The notes beneath the pieces are model-generated. The model saw nothing but the letters and a program-made list of their open reading frames with translations. It did no database searches and was not told where the DNA came from. From Mycobacterium sp. 4858 (lineage in GTDB: Bacteria > Actinomycetota > Actinomycetes > Mycobacteriales > Mycobacteriaceae), in contig NZ_LT968776.1 in the NCBI RefSeq assembly GCF_900240975.1, forward strand, positions 3,593,092-3,657,091: a DNA stretch of 64,000 nt, read 5' to 3'. Position numbers and translations under genes: made by a program. The stretch's first letter is position 1. Each line of letters begins with the position of its first letter. Shown piece by piece: positions 35,270 to 45,071 of the stretch.

Positions 35270-36994
35270 ATGGGATTTCTCAAGCCCGAGCTGCCGCAGC
35301 TCGACATGGCCGAGTGGAACACGGGCACCCGAAGCGAAAAGATCCGGCCGATGGCCAAGCACTGGGCCGAGGTGGGCTTCGGCACGCCGGTCGCGCTGCA
35401 CCTGTTCTACGTCCTCAAGATCCTGCTCTACATCCTCGGCGCCTGGTTGTTCGCCTCGGCGACCAGAGGGTTCGGCGGCTTCACCAACGTCGCCTCATGG
35501 TGGTCGGAGCCCATCGCCTTCGAGAAGGTCGTGCTCTACACGATGCTGTTCGAGGTGATCGGTCTGGGTTGCGGCTTCGGGCCGCTGAACAACCGGTTCT
35601 TCCCGCCCATGGGCTCGATCCTGTACTGGATGCGGTTCGGCACCATCCGCCTGCCACCGTGGCCCGACCGGGTCCCGCTGACCAGGGGAACCAAGCGCAA
35701 GCCGATCGATGTCGCGTTGTACGCGCTGTTCCTGCTGGTGACGCTCAGCGCGCTGTTCGCCGATGGCACCGGGCCGATACCCGAGCTGGGCACGACGGTC
35801 GGGCTGCTGCCGACCTGGAAGGTCGTGCTGATCCTGCTGCTGCTCGGCGTGCTGGGGCTGCGCGACAAAGTCATTTTCCTGGCCGCCCGCGGTGAGGTCT
35901 ACGCGACCATGGCGGTGACCTTCCTGTTCGGGGGCGTCGACATGATCGTCGCGTCCAAGGTGGTGTTCCTGGTCATCTGGATGGGCGCCGCGACGTCGAA
36001 GCTCAACAAGCACTTCCCGTTCGTGATCTCCACGATGATGTCCAACAACCCGTTGGTGCGGCCCCGATGGCTGAAGCGGCAGTTCTTCGAGAAATTTCCC
36101 GACGATCTGCGGCCCGGGCGGCTGTCGCGATGGCTGGCGCACCTGAGCACCGCCATCGAGATGCTGGTGCCGCTGCCGTTGTTCTTCTGCCACAGCGGCT
36201 GGCCCATCACGGTGGCCGCCATCGTGATGGTCTGCTTCCACCTGGGAATCCTGCTCTCGATCCCGATGGGCGTGCCGCTGGAGTGGAACGTCTTCATGAT
36301 CTACGGCGTGCTCGCGCTGTTCGTCGCGCACGCCCGCCTAGGCCTGCGCGACCTGAGACACCCCGTGGCGGTGGCGATACTGTTCGTCGTCATCGCGGGA
36401 ATCGTGGTGCTGGGCAACCTGTTTCCCCGCAAGATCTCGTTCCTGCCGGGAATGCGGTATTACGCCGGGAACTGGGACACCACGCTGTGGTGCATCAAGC
36501 CGTCGGGCAACGACAAGATCACCCGGGGCATCGTGGCGATCGCGAGCATGCCGCAGGCCCAGCTGGAGCGGTTCTACGGCAGCCCGGAGGCCGCCCAGAT
36601 CCCGCTCTACATGGGATATGCGTTCCGCGGGTTCAACACTCACGGCCGCGCGTTGTTCACCCTGGCGCACCGCGCGATGGCGGGCCAGAACGAGGACGAC
36701 TACATCCTCATCGACGGCGAGCGCATCTGCAGCACCGCCATCGGCTGGAATTTCGGGGACGGCCACATGCACAACGAGCAGTTGATCGCCGCGCTGCAGG
36801 AACGCTGCCACTTCGAGCCGGGCGAGGTGCGAGTGGTCCTGCTCGACGCCCAGCCCATCCACAAGCAGACCCAGGCCTACCGGCTGGTTGACGCGGCGAC
36901 TGGTGAGTTCGAGCGCGGCATCGTCCGGGTCGCGGACATGGTGACGCGGCAGCCGTGGGCCGACGACGTTCCCGTGCAGGTGCTTTCGGAATAG
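35270..36994 (+). CDS. DUF3556 multi-pass membrane protein
   Basis: 574 residues from ATG 35270 (MGFLKPELPQLDMAEWN), the conserved start of the Rv1132 type; the frame open from 34988 is not coding. About eight transmembrane helices in the first 400 residues, then a soluble C-terminal domain (about 150 residues) with IAIGWNFGDGHMHNEQLIAA-type sequence. The transmembrane part resembles HTTM/vitamin-K-carboxylase-like bundles only loosely. Function unknown. Ends 9 bp before a perfect palindrome. Confidence 0.85.
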   Translation: MGFLKPELPQLDMAEWNTGTRSEKIRPMAKHWAEVGFGTPVALHLFYVLKILLYILGAWLFASATRGFGGFTNVASWWSEPIAFEKVVLYTMLFEVIGLGCGFGPLNNRFFPPMGSILYWMRFGTIRLPPWPDRVPLTRGTKRKPIDVALYALFLLVTLSALFADGTGPIPELGTTVGLLPTWKVVLILLLLGVLGLRDKVIFLAARGEVYATMAVTFLFGGVDMIVASKVVFLVIWMGAATSKLNKHFPFVISTMMSNNPLVRPRWLKRQFFEKFPDDLRPGRLSRWLAHLSTAIEMLVPLPLFFCHSGWPITVAAIVMVCFHLGILLSIPMGVPLEWNVFMIYGVLALFVAHARLGLRDLRHPVAVAILFVVIAGIVVLGNLFPRKISFLPGMRYYAGNWDTTLWCIKPSGNDKITRGIVAIASMPQAQLERFYGSPEAAQIPLYMGYAFRGFNTHGRALFTLAHRAMAGQNEDDYILIDGERICSTAIGWNFGDGHMHNEQLIAALQERCHFEPGEVRVVLLDAQPIHKQTQAYRLVDAATGEFERGIVRVADMVTRQPWADDVPVQVLSE

Positions 36995-37003
36995 GGGTTG
37001 CGC

Positions 37004-37059
37004 CGAGCGTAACGCCACTGCGAAAAATCGGGCCGGATATCGCAGTGGCGTTACGCTCG
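37004..37059. terminator. Perfect 20-bp inverted repeat between convergent genes
   Basis: Left arm CGAGCGTAACGCCACTGCGA (37004-37023), right arm its exact reverse complement (37040-37059), loop 16 bases. It sits between the DUF3556 stop and the metE stop and should act as a two-way terminator. A related, imperfect copy lies at 63935-63992, so it is also a dispersed repeat. Confidence 0.7.
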
Positions 37060-37081
37060 CGGACCAGATGGGGTGAGGACC

Positions 37082-39361
37082 CTAGGCCCCGGCCCGGACC
37101 TCCTGCGCCGCGGCAACCATGTTCTTCAGCGACGCCGTCACCTCGTCGGGGTTGCGGGTCTTCAGCCCGCAGTCGGGATTGACCCACAGCCGTTCCGCCG
37201 GCACTGCGCGCAGGGCCGCGCGCAACGATTCCGCCATCTCCTGCGTGCTCGGCACCCGCGGCGAGTGGATGTCGTAGACGCCCGGGCCGACGCTGTTGGA
37301 GAAGCCGGCCGCGTTCAGGTCGTCCAGCACCTCCATGTGCGAGCGTGCCGCCTCGATGGACGTCACGTCAGCGTCCAGGTCGGCGATGGCCCCGATCACC
37401 TCACCGAACTCGGAATAGCACAGGTGGGTGTGGATCTGCGTGGAGTCCGCGACCCCGGAGGTGGCCAACCGGAAAGACCCTACGGCCCAACGCAAATACT
37501 CCTCCTGCTGGGCGCGGCGCAGCGGCAGCAACTCCCGCAGCGCCGGCTCGTCGACCTGGATCACCGCGATGCCGGCGGATTGCAGGTCCACCGTCTCGTC
37601 ACGGATGGCCAGCGCCACCTGGTTGGCGGTGTCGGCCAGCGGCTGGTCGTCGCGGACGAACGACCACGCCAGGATCGTGACCGGGCCGGTCAGCATGCCC
37701 TTCACCGGTTTGTCGGTCAGCGACTGGGCGTAGGTGATCCACTCGACGGTCATCGGGTGGGTGCGGATGACGTCGCCGTACAGGATCGGTGGGCGCACGC
37801 AGCGGCTGCCGTACGACTGCACCCAGCCGTTCTGCGTCGCGAAGAAGCCCTCCAGCTGTTCGGCGAAGTACTGCACCATGTCGTTGCGCTCCGGCTCACC
37901 GTGCACGAGCACGTCGAGCCCGAGCTCCTCCTGCAGCTTGACGACGTCGGCGATCTCCTTGCGCATCCGTTTCTCGTACTCCGCCTGGTCGATCTCGCCG
38001 GCCCGCAGCGCGGCGCGCGCCTTGCGGATCACGGCGGTCTGTGGGTAGGAGCCGATGGTCGTCGTCGGCAGCGGCGGCAGATGTAGCCGCTCATCCTGGC
38101 TGGCGCGGCGCGCTGCCGCCTCACCCCGGTGGGTGCCCGACGCGACGATCGCGTCGATGCGGGCGCGTACCCGATCGTTGTGCAGCCGCGGATCGCTCCG
38201 ACGCGAGGCCGCCGCGGCAGTGGACGCCGCGATCTCGTCGGCGACGACGTCGCGTCCTCCAAGGTCGCTGCGCAGTGCGCGCGCGAGCGTCACCACCTCG
38301 GCGACCTTCTCCTGCCCGAAGGCCAGCCAGCTGCGCAACGCGTCGTCGAGTCCGGTTTCGGGCTCCAGCGAGTAGGGGACGTGCATCGTCGAGCATGAGG
38401 TCGAAACCGCCACCGCGGCAGCCGAACCCAGCAAGTGGGACAGCTTGCCGAGCGCCGCCTCCAGATCGGTGCGCCAGATGTTGCGTCCGTCGACGACACC
38501 GGCCACCAGGGTCTTGCCGGACAATTCGGGTATGCCCGCCACCCCCGTGCCGGTGCCGTAAACCAGGTCGACGCCGATCGCCTCGACCGGGGTGCGGGCC
38601 AGCCCGGCCAGGGCGGCGCCGGGGTCACCGAAGTAGGTCGCGACAAAGATTGCGGGCCGGTTCGCGACGTTGCCCAGCGCGTTGTACGTGGCCTCGGCCA
38701 GCGCGGGAGCATCGGGGGAGATGTCGGTGACCAGCGCCGGCTCGTCGAACTGCACCCACCGCGCGCCGTTGTCGGCGAGCAGGGACAACAGTTCCGCATA
38801 GATTCCCACCAGCTCCTCGAGCCGCTCGATGGGGGCGGCCGAGCCTTTGACGCCCTTGCTCAACAGCAGGAACGTGATCGGTCCGATCACCACCGGACGG
38901 GCCGGAATCCCTTGACTGAGCGCCTCTTTCAGCTCGGACAGCACCTTGTCCGGGTTCAGCGAAAAGGTGGTCGCGGGCTCGATCTCGGGCACCAGGTAGT
39001 GGTAATTGGTGTCGAACCACTTGGTCATCTCCAGGGGCGCGACGTCGGAGTTGCCGCGCGCGGCGGCGAAGTACCGGTCCAGGTCGTCGGACACCCGTGC
39101 GGCACGGGCGGGCAGCGCCCCCAGCATCACGGCCGTGTCCAGCATCTGGTCGTAGTAGGAAAAGGTGTTCACCGGAACCGAGTCCAGGCCGGCATCGGCC
39201 AAACCTTTCCACATGTCGCGGCGCAAGGTGGCGGCGACGTTTTCGAGTTCGGCCCGGCTGGTTCGTCCGGCCCAGTAGCCCTCGGTGGCGCGCTTGAGTT
39301 CGCGCTTCGGCCCGATGCGCGGAGAGCCGATGACGGTGGCGGTGAATGGTTGAACGGTCAC
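37082..39361 (-). CDS. metE: Cobalamin-independent methionine synthase
   Basis: Transfers methyl from 5-methyltetrahydropteroyltriglutamate to homocysteine. 759 residues, full length, two barrels. N-terminal start TATVIGSPRIGPKRELKRA; zinc ligands in IHTHLCYSEFGE (His, Cys) and NPDCGLKTR (Cys). GTG start at 39361. The upstream leader carries a cobalamin riboswitch, so expression should fall when vitamin B12 is available and MetH can take over. Confidence 0.97.
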   Translation of the reverse strand: MTVQPFTATVIGSPRIGPKRELKRATEGYWAGRTSRAELENVAATLRRDMWKGLADAGLDSVPVNTFSYYDQMLDTAVMLGALPARAARVSDDLDRYFAAARGNSDVAPLEMTKWFDTNYHYLVPEIEPATTFSLNPDKVLSELKEALSQGIPARPVVIGPITFLLLSKGVKGSAAPIERLEELVGIYAELLSLLADNGARWVQFDEPALVTDISPDAPALAEATYNALGNVANRPAIFVATYFGDPGAALAGLARTPVEAIGVDLVYGTGTGVAGIPELSGKTLVAGVVDGRNIWRTDLEAALGKLSHLLGSAAAVAVSTSCSTMHVPYSLEPETGLDDALRSWLAFGQEKVAEVVTLARALRSDLGGRDVVADEIAASTAAAASRRSDPRLHNDRVRARIDAIVASGTHRGEAAARRASQDERLHLPPLPTTTIGSYPQTAVIRKARAALRAGEIDQAEYEKRMRKEIADVVKLQEELGLDVLVHGEPERNDMVQYFAEQLEGFFATQNGWVQSYGSRCVRPPILYGDVIRTHPMTVEWITYAQSLTDKPVKGMLTGPVTILAWSFVRDDQPLADTANQVALAIRDETVDLQSAGIAVIQVDEPALRELLPLRRAQQEEYLRWAVGSFRLATSGVADSTQIHTHLCYSEFGEVIGAIADLDADVTSIEAARSHMEVLDDLNAAGFSNSVGPGVYDIHSPRVPSTQEMAESLRAALRAVPAERLWVNPDCGLKTRNPDEVTASLKNMVAAAQEVRAGA

Positions 39362-39926
39362 GATGTGGTCCTATCGATCAGCGGGGTGGTCACCGCCAGA
39401 GGACGCGCAGCCGATCCGCCGCGGTGCACCTTCCGCACACCGCAACGCCTTCAGCCGAACGCCCATTCCACGAGGCGGTGAGCCGCCGGACGCGGCGCGC
39501 CCGGCACGGCTGGCAGGTCTTCGGACTCGCAGGCGCACACCTGTCGGTGTTCCTACTGGCCGTCGCTTCCCAGTCTTGCTGAGACCAGTGCTTGGTGACG
39601 GCGGTCGTTCCTGCATACCGCTGCGGGACAGTCCCGGACTCACACCGGGTTCCCTCTCGCGAAGCGTTACTAACGTGCTCCGCTCGATGCCGTCGCCTCG
39701 CGGCGACGGCAGACCAGCTGCGCAGCGGAGTTTACAGCGTCGACTATCAGAGCGAGGCCCTGGCGCTCAACGCGTCTCGAGGTGAGCTGTGACTGATCGT
39801 CTGTTAACGTGCCCGTTAGTTATCGGCCGGGGCCGTCCGAACTGCTACACGTGCTGTCGCCACTGTCGCCACCGGCGGCAGTCCGCCGCGGTCGCGCGGG
39901 GCTTTCCAGAGAAGGGGAATCCCAAC
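39362..39926. other. 565-bp gene-free interval, metE leader plus divergent promoter
   Basis: Holds the riboswitch (39505-39700, minus), the metE leader up to 39362, the metE promoter upstream of about 39700, and the plus-strand promoter region of the small secreted protein. Short open frames here are not convincing. Confidence 0.6.
39505..39700 (-). promoter_or_regulatory. Cobalamin (B12) riboswitch controlling metE
   Basis: On the minus strand the leader reads, in order, ACCCGGTGTGAGTCCGGGAC, CTGTCCCGCAGCGGT, CAGCAAGACTGGGAAGCGAC and the terminal GAGTCCGAAGACCTGCC. These are the conserved boxes of the adenosylcobalamin aptamer. About 140 bases separate it from the metE start and hold the expression platform. 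A B12 riboswitch in front of metE is established in M. tuberculosis. Edges are approximate. Confidence 0.93.
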
Positions 39927-40154
39927 ATGAAGGCGAAATTATTGGTGGCCATGTTCGGCGCGGCAGCGGCGATCTTGGCGGCCGGTGTTATGTGGACCGC
40001 GCCATCGGTCTCGGCTGACTCCGACTTCTGCAATTCGCTCCCGGCCAAGGACGCTCGCGATTGCAACTGCGGCTTCAACTTCGCCCCCGGCAGTCCGGAG
40101 CTTCAGCAGTGCCTGTCGGGGAACGCGGTTGCGCCCCGTCCCGCGCAACCTTAG
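39927..40154 (+). CDS. Small secreted cysteine-containing protein
   Basis: 75 residues from ATG 39927, with GAAGGGGAA upstream. Signal peptide KLLVAMFGAAAAILAAGVMW with cleavage near VSADSD. The mature part carries four Cys (DFCNSLP, DCNCGFN, QQCLSG). Unknown function; typical of mycobacterial small exported proteins. Confidence 0.75.
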   Translation: MKAKLLVAMFGAAAAILAAGVMWTAPSVSADSDFCNSLPAKDARDCNCGFNFAPGSPELQQCLSGNAVAPRPAQP

Positions 40155-40249
40155 GCGCCGGGCATCGACTGAGTGCGCGCGCCTCGGTTGTCACGTCGGC
40201 GTCGCGCGCGCTGGACCCAGCTCGAAAGGCCCCACGCCCGGAGCGGCGT

Positions 40250-40894
40250 TCACCGGTCAGCCAGCGCTTCGGCGATCGGCGTCTCGCCGTTGTTGAAGTC
40301 GATCGTTCGGCCGACGGTCGAGTCGTCCGCGAGCGCGGCGGCCACCACCAGCGCGACATCGGCCCGCGACACCTCCCCCTTGCCCTGCCCCAGCGCGATG
40401 CGGCCGGTGGCCGGTTCGAGCGTGAGCCGCCCCGGCCCCAGGACGGTCCACTGAAGATTGCTGGCCCGTAGCTGGGCATCCGCGGCCGCCTTGGCCTCCG
40501 CGTAGTGGTAGAACGAATTCTCCTGCGGTACACCGTGGTCCGGCCCCGCGCCGAAGTAGGAGACCATGACGAATCGCTTGACGCCCGCCCTCGCGGCGGC
40601 ATCGATCACCCGAATCGCGGCGTCGCGATCGACGGCGTAGGTGCGCGCCGGATTGCCGCCGCCCGCTCCCGCCGAGAAGACCACCGCGTCGTGCCCGGCC
40701 AGCAGGCCGGCCAGGGCGTCGGTGTCGAGCCGCTCGATGTCCGCCACCACGGGCTCGGCACCGGTGGCCGCGACGTCGTCGGCGTGGTCGGGGTTGCGGA
40801 AGACCGAACTCACCTCGTCGCCGCGGTCGGTCAGGATGCGGGCCAGCTGCAGCGCGACCTTGCCGTGGCCGCCGATCACGACGATTCGTGCCAT
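40250..40894 (-). CDS. NAD(P)-binding atypical SDR (NmrA/SDR_a5-like)
   Basis: 214 residues from ATG 40894. Rossmann motif VVIGGHGKVALQLARIL at the N-terminus, active-site-like FVMVSYFGAG and YHYAEAKAAAD. This is the atypical SDR type often used as redox sensor or NAD(P)H-binding epimerase-like protein. The substrate is unknown. Its start at 40894 is divergent from the AraC gene. Confidence 0.85.
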   Translation of the reverse strand: MARIVVIGGHGKVALQLARILTDRGDEVSSVFRNPDHADDVAATGAEPVVADIERLDTDALAGLLAGHDAVVFSAGAGGGNPARTYAVDRDAAIRVIDAAARAGVKRFVMVSYFGAGPDHGVPQENSFYHYAEAKAAADAQLRASNLQWTVLGPGRLTLEPATGRIALGQGKGEVSRADVALVVAAALADDSTVGRTIDFNNGETPIAEALADR

Positions 40895-41050
40895 GCCCCC
40901 GACGTTAGCGCTTGTGCCGCTCACAGGCCTTCCGGGTGGTGCGCCGCGGTGCCCAAATTGCGGGTTCGCCGGCTGACAACGACGCAGTGAACTGCTGGCC
41001 GTGCTCGGCCGTACTTGCAGAGGAGCGGTTTGTCGAACGAGAGAGGAACG

Positions 41051-42043
41051 ATGGCAGGGGTAGCTTCCGATGGCGACGGATCGACCACCTTTCGCACCCG
41101 GTCACCGGAGCACGCGATCCATCTTTGTGAATCGGCGTTCCATCCCCACAAACTTCGCCTGCTCGGTCCGTCGAAGGGTTTCGGCTTCACCCAACGACTC
41201 GTGCAGGCCGGATCGATCACGCTGGCCGACCTCACCTACGACACCGACGTGTCGCTCGCTTTCGCGGAGGGCCGCGACAGCTACTACATACACATTCCGA
41301 TTCAGGGTTGGCTCGAGTCGCACCAACTTGGGCAGGAGCTGGTGTCATCTCCGATGACCGCGTCGGTATACCGCCCCAATGCCGACATGGCGGTGACCCG
41401 ATGGCCCGGCGGCAGTCGTCATCTGGGGGTCAATATTGATCGACTGGTTGTCGACACTGCGCTTGAGACTCTCCTGGGCCGCCGGATCGAGGACGCCGTC
41501 GCGTTCGACCCGACCTTGCCGCTCACTGACGGCCCCATCCGGAGCTGGCTGAGTCAGCTTTTCTGGATCAACCGCGAATTGGCGCGCGTGGACAACCCGC
41601 TGCGGCACTGGGCCGTTCTGGACCGACTGGCGGAGAGCCTTGTCTACGGTCTCCTCCTGGTGGCAAACCATCCCCACCGCGACGAGTTGGACTCCGCGGT
41701 GCGGCCCGCCAGACCAGCAGCTGTGCGCGAAGCGATGGACATCATCGAAAGAGCACCGCAGTCGGCGTTGTCGACCGCGACGTTGGCGCGGCAATGCAAC
41801 GTCAGCGTGCGGGCACTGCAGGAAGCCTTCCGGCGGCACCTCGGGATGTCGCCGATGGTTTACCTCCGTGTGGTCAGGCTCCGCCGTGCGCATGCCGATC
41901 TGCGTTCGGCGCATTCCTCGCAAACCACCGTCGCGGCCATCGCCGAGCGTTGGGGGCTCGGCCACCTCGGTCGGTTCGCCGCGGCCTACCGAGCCCAGTT
42001 CGGCGAGACGCCGGCCCAGACCCTTCGTGCTCGCGCCGACTAA
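41051..42043 (+). CDS. AraC-family transcriptional regulator
   Basis: 330 residues. N-terminal AraC-binding-2 type sensor domain (about residues 30-200; SYYIHIPIQGWLESHQ) and two helix-turn-helix units at the C-terminus: LSTATLARQCNVSVRALQEAF, then TTVAAIAERWGLGHLGRFAAAYRAQFGETP. ATG 41051 with GAGAGGAA upstream. It lies directly upstream of the GMC oxidoreductase and P450 genes and probably activates them. Confidence 0.88.
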   Translation: MAGVASDGDGSTTFRTRSPEHAIHLCESAFHPHKLRLLGPSKGFGFTQRLVQAGSITLADLTYDTDVSLAFAEGRDSYYIHIPIQGWLESHQLGQELVSSPMTASVYRPNADMAVTRWPGGSRHLGVNIDRLVVDTALETLLGRRIEDAVAFDPTLPLTDGPIRSWLSQLFWINRELARVDNPLRHWAVLDRLAESLVYGLLLVANHPHRDELDSAVRPARPAAVREAMDIIERAPQSALSTATLARQCNVSVRALQEAFRRHLGMSPMVYLRVVRLRRAHADLRSAHSSQTTVAAIAERWGLGHLGRFAAAYRAQFGETPAQTLRARAD

Positions 42044-42209
42044 CGCGCTCTAGCCGGAAAACGTGGAGCGATAGCCGCGCAGCGCACCCGTCCCCGCCGG
42101 ACGTAGCCAGCGCTCACACCGGTGGTGTAGCCATGAAACATGGCTCAAATCAAGCGGTTTCGACGAGCGTCGATAAGTCGTCTTGCCGGTGCGAGGAGAT
42201 GAAAACGAA

Positions 42210-43838
42210 ATGACATCAGCGTCAGATGAAAGAGGCTTTCTTGCAGCGGTATTCGCGGACCGCGTGCACCGCAATCAGAGGCGACTTGCCGCCCGGCTGA
42301 AGCCGCAATACGACTTCATCGTGTGTGGCTCGGGCTCATCCGGCTCCGTGGTGGCCCGCCGGCTGGCGGAAAACCCCGACGTCAGCGTGCTGGTCCTAGA
42401 GGCCGGTGGCTGCGACGACGGGCCAGAAATCAGGCAACCCGAGATGTGGCTTTCGAATCTGGGAAGTGAGCGCGACTGGAACTTCACCGCCGAACCGAAT
42501 TGCCACTTGAACGGGCGGGCCATCCCGTACTCGATGGGCAAGGTCTTGGGTGGCGGTTCGAGCATCAATGTCATGGTGTGGGCACGTGGCCACAGAAACG
42601 ACTGGAACTACTTCGCCTCTGAGGCCAAGGACCCGCAATGGAACTATCAATCGGTGCTGTCCATCTATCGGGCGATCGAGGATTGGCACGGTGTTCCCGA
42701 TCCAGAACGCCGAGGCACGGGTGGGCCGGTATACGTCGAACCCGCAACAGAGGCCAGCCCGCTCGCGCATGCAGGACTCGCAGCCGCAACCTCCCTCGGC
42801 ATTCCGACCTTCACAAGTCAGAACGGTGATCTGATGGAAGGAGAAGGCGGCGCGTCGATCGTTGATCTGCGTATCCGGAACGGGTTGCGGCAGTCAGTCT
42901 TTCGCACCTACCTGTTCCCGGTGATGGACCGGCCGAATGTGACGGTTCTGACGAGCGCGTTGGTTACTCAAGTGGCGCTCGACGGCGGGCGCGCCACCGG
43001 CGTCGAGTTCCTACTCGACGGCAAGTTGCACCGGATCGAAGCGAAATCCGAGGTGGTTCTCTCGCTCGGAGCGATTCACACGCCCAAGGTTCTCATGCAA
43101 TCCGGAATCGGCGACCAGAATGAACTGCAAACGCACGGTATTCGGGTCGTACAGCATTTGCCAGGCGTCGGCCGAAACCTCCAGGACCACCCGGGCTTCT
43201 CATGCGTCTGGGAGTACCGGGACCCGCTACCCTGGCGCAACAGCGGTGGTGAAATGACCGTCTTCGCCCGAAGCGACTCGGGTTTACGGACTCCGGACCT
43301 CCAGGCTTATCAACTCGAGTTTCCGTTCTCGAGCGAGAAGAACGCCGAGAGATTCGGCTTACCGGAGTCAGGCTGGAGCATGTATGGCGCAGTGGTGCGC
43401 CCGAAAAGCCGCGGACAGATTCGTCTGACTGGGCCGAACCCGGACGACCCGGTGCGAATCCACGCCAATCTCCTGTCGCACCCCGACGACCTCAGTGCCG
43501 CACTCGCGTGTCTTGAACTGTGTCGCGAACTGGGCAATTCGGGGCCTCTTCGTAGATTTAGCAAGCGCGAAGTCATGCCGGGGAGCCTGAACAAAGCGGA
43601 CCTCGTGCGCTTTATCCGCAACGAGGCCACGACTTACCACCACCAGACATGCACGGCCAAGATGGGCCGGGACAGCATGTCAGTGGTCGATGGCTCCTTG
43701 AAAGTGTATGGCGTCGAAGGCCTTCGGATTGCCGATGCCTCCATCATGCCTCGGGTCACCACCGGGAACACGATGGCTCCCTGTGTCATCATCGGCGAGC
43801 GCGCCGGGCAGATTCTGCGACACCACCATGCTCTGTGA
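42210..43838 (+). CDS. GMC-family FAD oxidoreductase (choline dehydrogenase-like)
   Basis: 542 residues. FAD motif VCGSGSSGSVVARRL near residue 38, GMC signature 1 GKVLGGGSSINVMVWARGHR, GAIHTPKVLMQSGIG, and the C-terminal catalytic His/Asn in YHHQTCTAKMG and TTGNTMAPCV. Oxidises an alcohol; the substrate is unknown. ATG 42210 with GAGGAG upstream. 22 bp before the P450, so probably one operon. Codon use here is less GC-biased than in core genes. Confidence 0.9.
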   Translation: MTSASDERGFLAAVFADRVHRNQRRLAARLKPQYDFIVCGSGSSGSVVARRLAENPDVSVLVLEAGGCDDGPEIRQPEMWLSNLGSERDWNFTAEPNCHLNGRAIPYSMGKVLGGGSSINVMVWARGHRNDWNYFASEAKDPQWNYQSVLSIYRAIEDWHGVPDPERRGTGGPVYVEPATEASPLAHAGLAAATSLGIPTFTSQNGDLMEGEGGASIVDLRIRNGLRQSVFRTYLFPVMDRPNVTVLTSALVTQVALDGGRATGVEFLLDGKLHRIEAKSEVVLSLGAIHTPKVLMQSGIGDQNELQTHGIRVVQHLPGVGRNLQDHPGFSCVWEYRDPLPWRNSGGEMTVFARSDSGLRTPDLQAYQLEFPFSSEKNAERFGLPESGWSMYGAVVRPKSRGQIRLTGPNPDDPVRIHANLLSHPDDLSAALACLELCRELGNSGPLRRFSKREVMPGSLNKADLVRFIRNEATTYHHQTCTAKMGRDSMSVVDGSLKVYGVEGLRIADASIMPRVTTGNTMAPCVIIGERAGQILRHHHAL

Positions 43839-43860
43839 GTCGACTGGAGGGAAGTGAGGT

Positions 43861-45066
43861 ATGAGTTCCACAACTATGGTGGACCTGACCGGTAGCTTCG
43901 CCACAGGGATGCACGAGGTACTCGCCGAGGCGGCGCGACGGGGACCGTTGGCTACCGACGAGATCACGGGCGCGACGGTGGTGTTGCGTCAATGCGACGT
44001 TGAAACAATGGCCCGCGACGAGCGGCTGAAGGGCATCGGGCTGGCCCTGTTCGACGTCATGGGTATCAGCGACGGCCCACTGCGCGACTGGTACAGCAGG
44101 CTGATGTTCACCACCGAGGGTGACTCCCATCGCCGCCTTCGGTCGCTGGTGTCCCGTGCCTTCACGCCGCGCTCCGTCGAGGGGCTGAGGTCGACCGCAG
44201 CGGGCATGGCCGCTGCCGCCATCGCTTCTGCAACGCTGGACGGGGGAGATCTGGTGGCGTCCTGCGCGGGGCTGGCAACCCGGTTGATCTGCCGCCTCCT
44301 CGGAGTCCCGGACGGCGATGTCGGCGCATTCACGCGATGGGCGGATGCCCTGAGCCCGGTTTTCTACGTGATGACACCCGACCAGATCGCGGGGGCGACG
44401 CGAGCGATCGTCGAGTTGCAGCGCTATATCGAGGCGCTGGCGCAGCGTCGAACCGAAGATCCCCGTCCCGATCTCATCACCGCCTTGCTGACCGCAGCGG
44501 CCGACGGTGACAGGCTCAGCCGCGACGAGACCGTGGCGATGATCGCGAATCTTCTTGTCGCCGGCCACGACACGACGGGCAGTCAGATACCGTGCAGCCT
44601 GCTGGTGGCGTTGCAGCACCGCGACCGCCTTGCCGGGGTAGCGGGCGACGACGTGCGGCTTGCCAGCGCGGTCGCCGAGACCATGCGCCTCGAGCCCAGC
44701 ATCCCCCTCATTCCGCGCACCGCCCTCGAGCCGATTGACCTGCACGGCACGACCATCCCGGCGGGATCGATTGTTCTGCTGTGCATCGCCTCGGCGTGCC
44801 GTGACGCCGCGGCGTGGCCGTCGCCGGACCGCTTCGATCCCGAGCGGTTCATGCGTGCGGGCACGCCCCGGCTGATGAACTTCGGCGCCGGTGCGCACTA
44901 CTGCCTGGGTACCTCGCTCGCGAAAGTCGTCGTGGAGGAGTGCGTACGGGCCCTGCTCGCCGCACGGCCCGCCCTGCACTTGGGGCAGGACCCCGCCGAC
45001 ATTGCGTGGCGTCGCATCCTCGGCCGCAGCCCGAAACGCCTACTCATCGGTGTCGACGCGAGCTAG
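43861..45066 (+). CDS. Cytochrome P450
   Basis: 401 residues. I-helix AGHDTTGSQ, K-helix ExxR in AETMRLE, and the heme-binding loop NFGAGAHYCLGTSLA with Cys348 as thiolate ligand. Soluble bacterial class, needs ferredoxin and reductase encoded elsewhere. Pairing with a GMC alcohol oxidase suggests hydroxylation followed by oxidation of the alcohol. CYP family not assigned. Convergent with the SDR that follows (5 bp between stops). Confidence 0.93.
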   Translation: MSSTTMVDLTGSFATGMHEVLAEAARRGPLATDEITGATVVLRQCDVETMARDERLKGIGLALFDVMGISDGPLRDWYSRLMFTTEGDSHRRLRSLVSRAFTPRSVEGLRSTAAGMAAAAIASATLDGGDLVASCAGLATRLICRLLGVPDGDVGAFTRWADALSPVFYVMTPDQIAGATRAIVELQRYIEALAQRRTEDPRPDLITALLTAAADGDRLSRDETVAMIANLLVAGHDTTGSQIPCSLLVALQHRDRLAGVAGDDVRLASAVAETMRLEPSIPLIPRTALEPIDLHGTTIPAGSIVLLCIASACRDAAAWPSPDRFDPERFMRAGTPRLMNFGAGAHYCLGTSLAKVVVEECVRALLAARPALHLGQDPADIAWRRILGRSPKRLLIGVDAS

Positions 45067-45071
45067 CCCCG

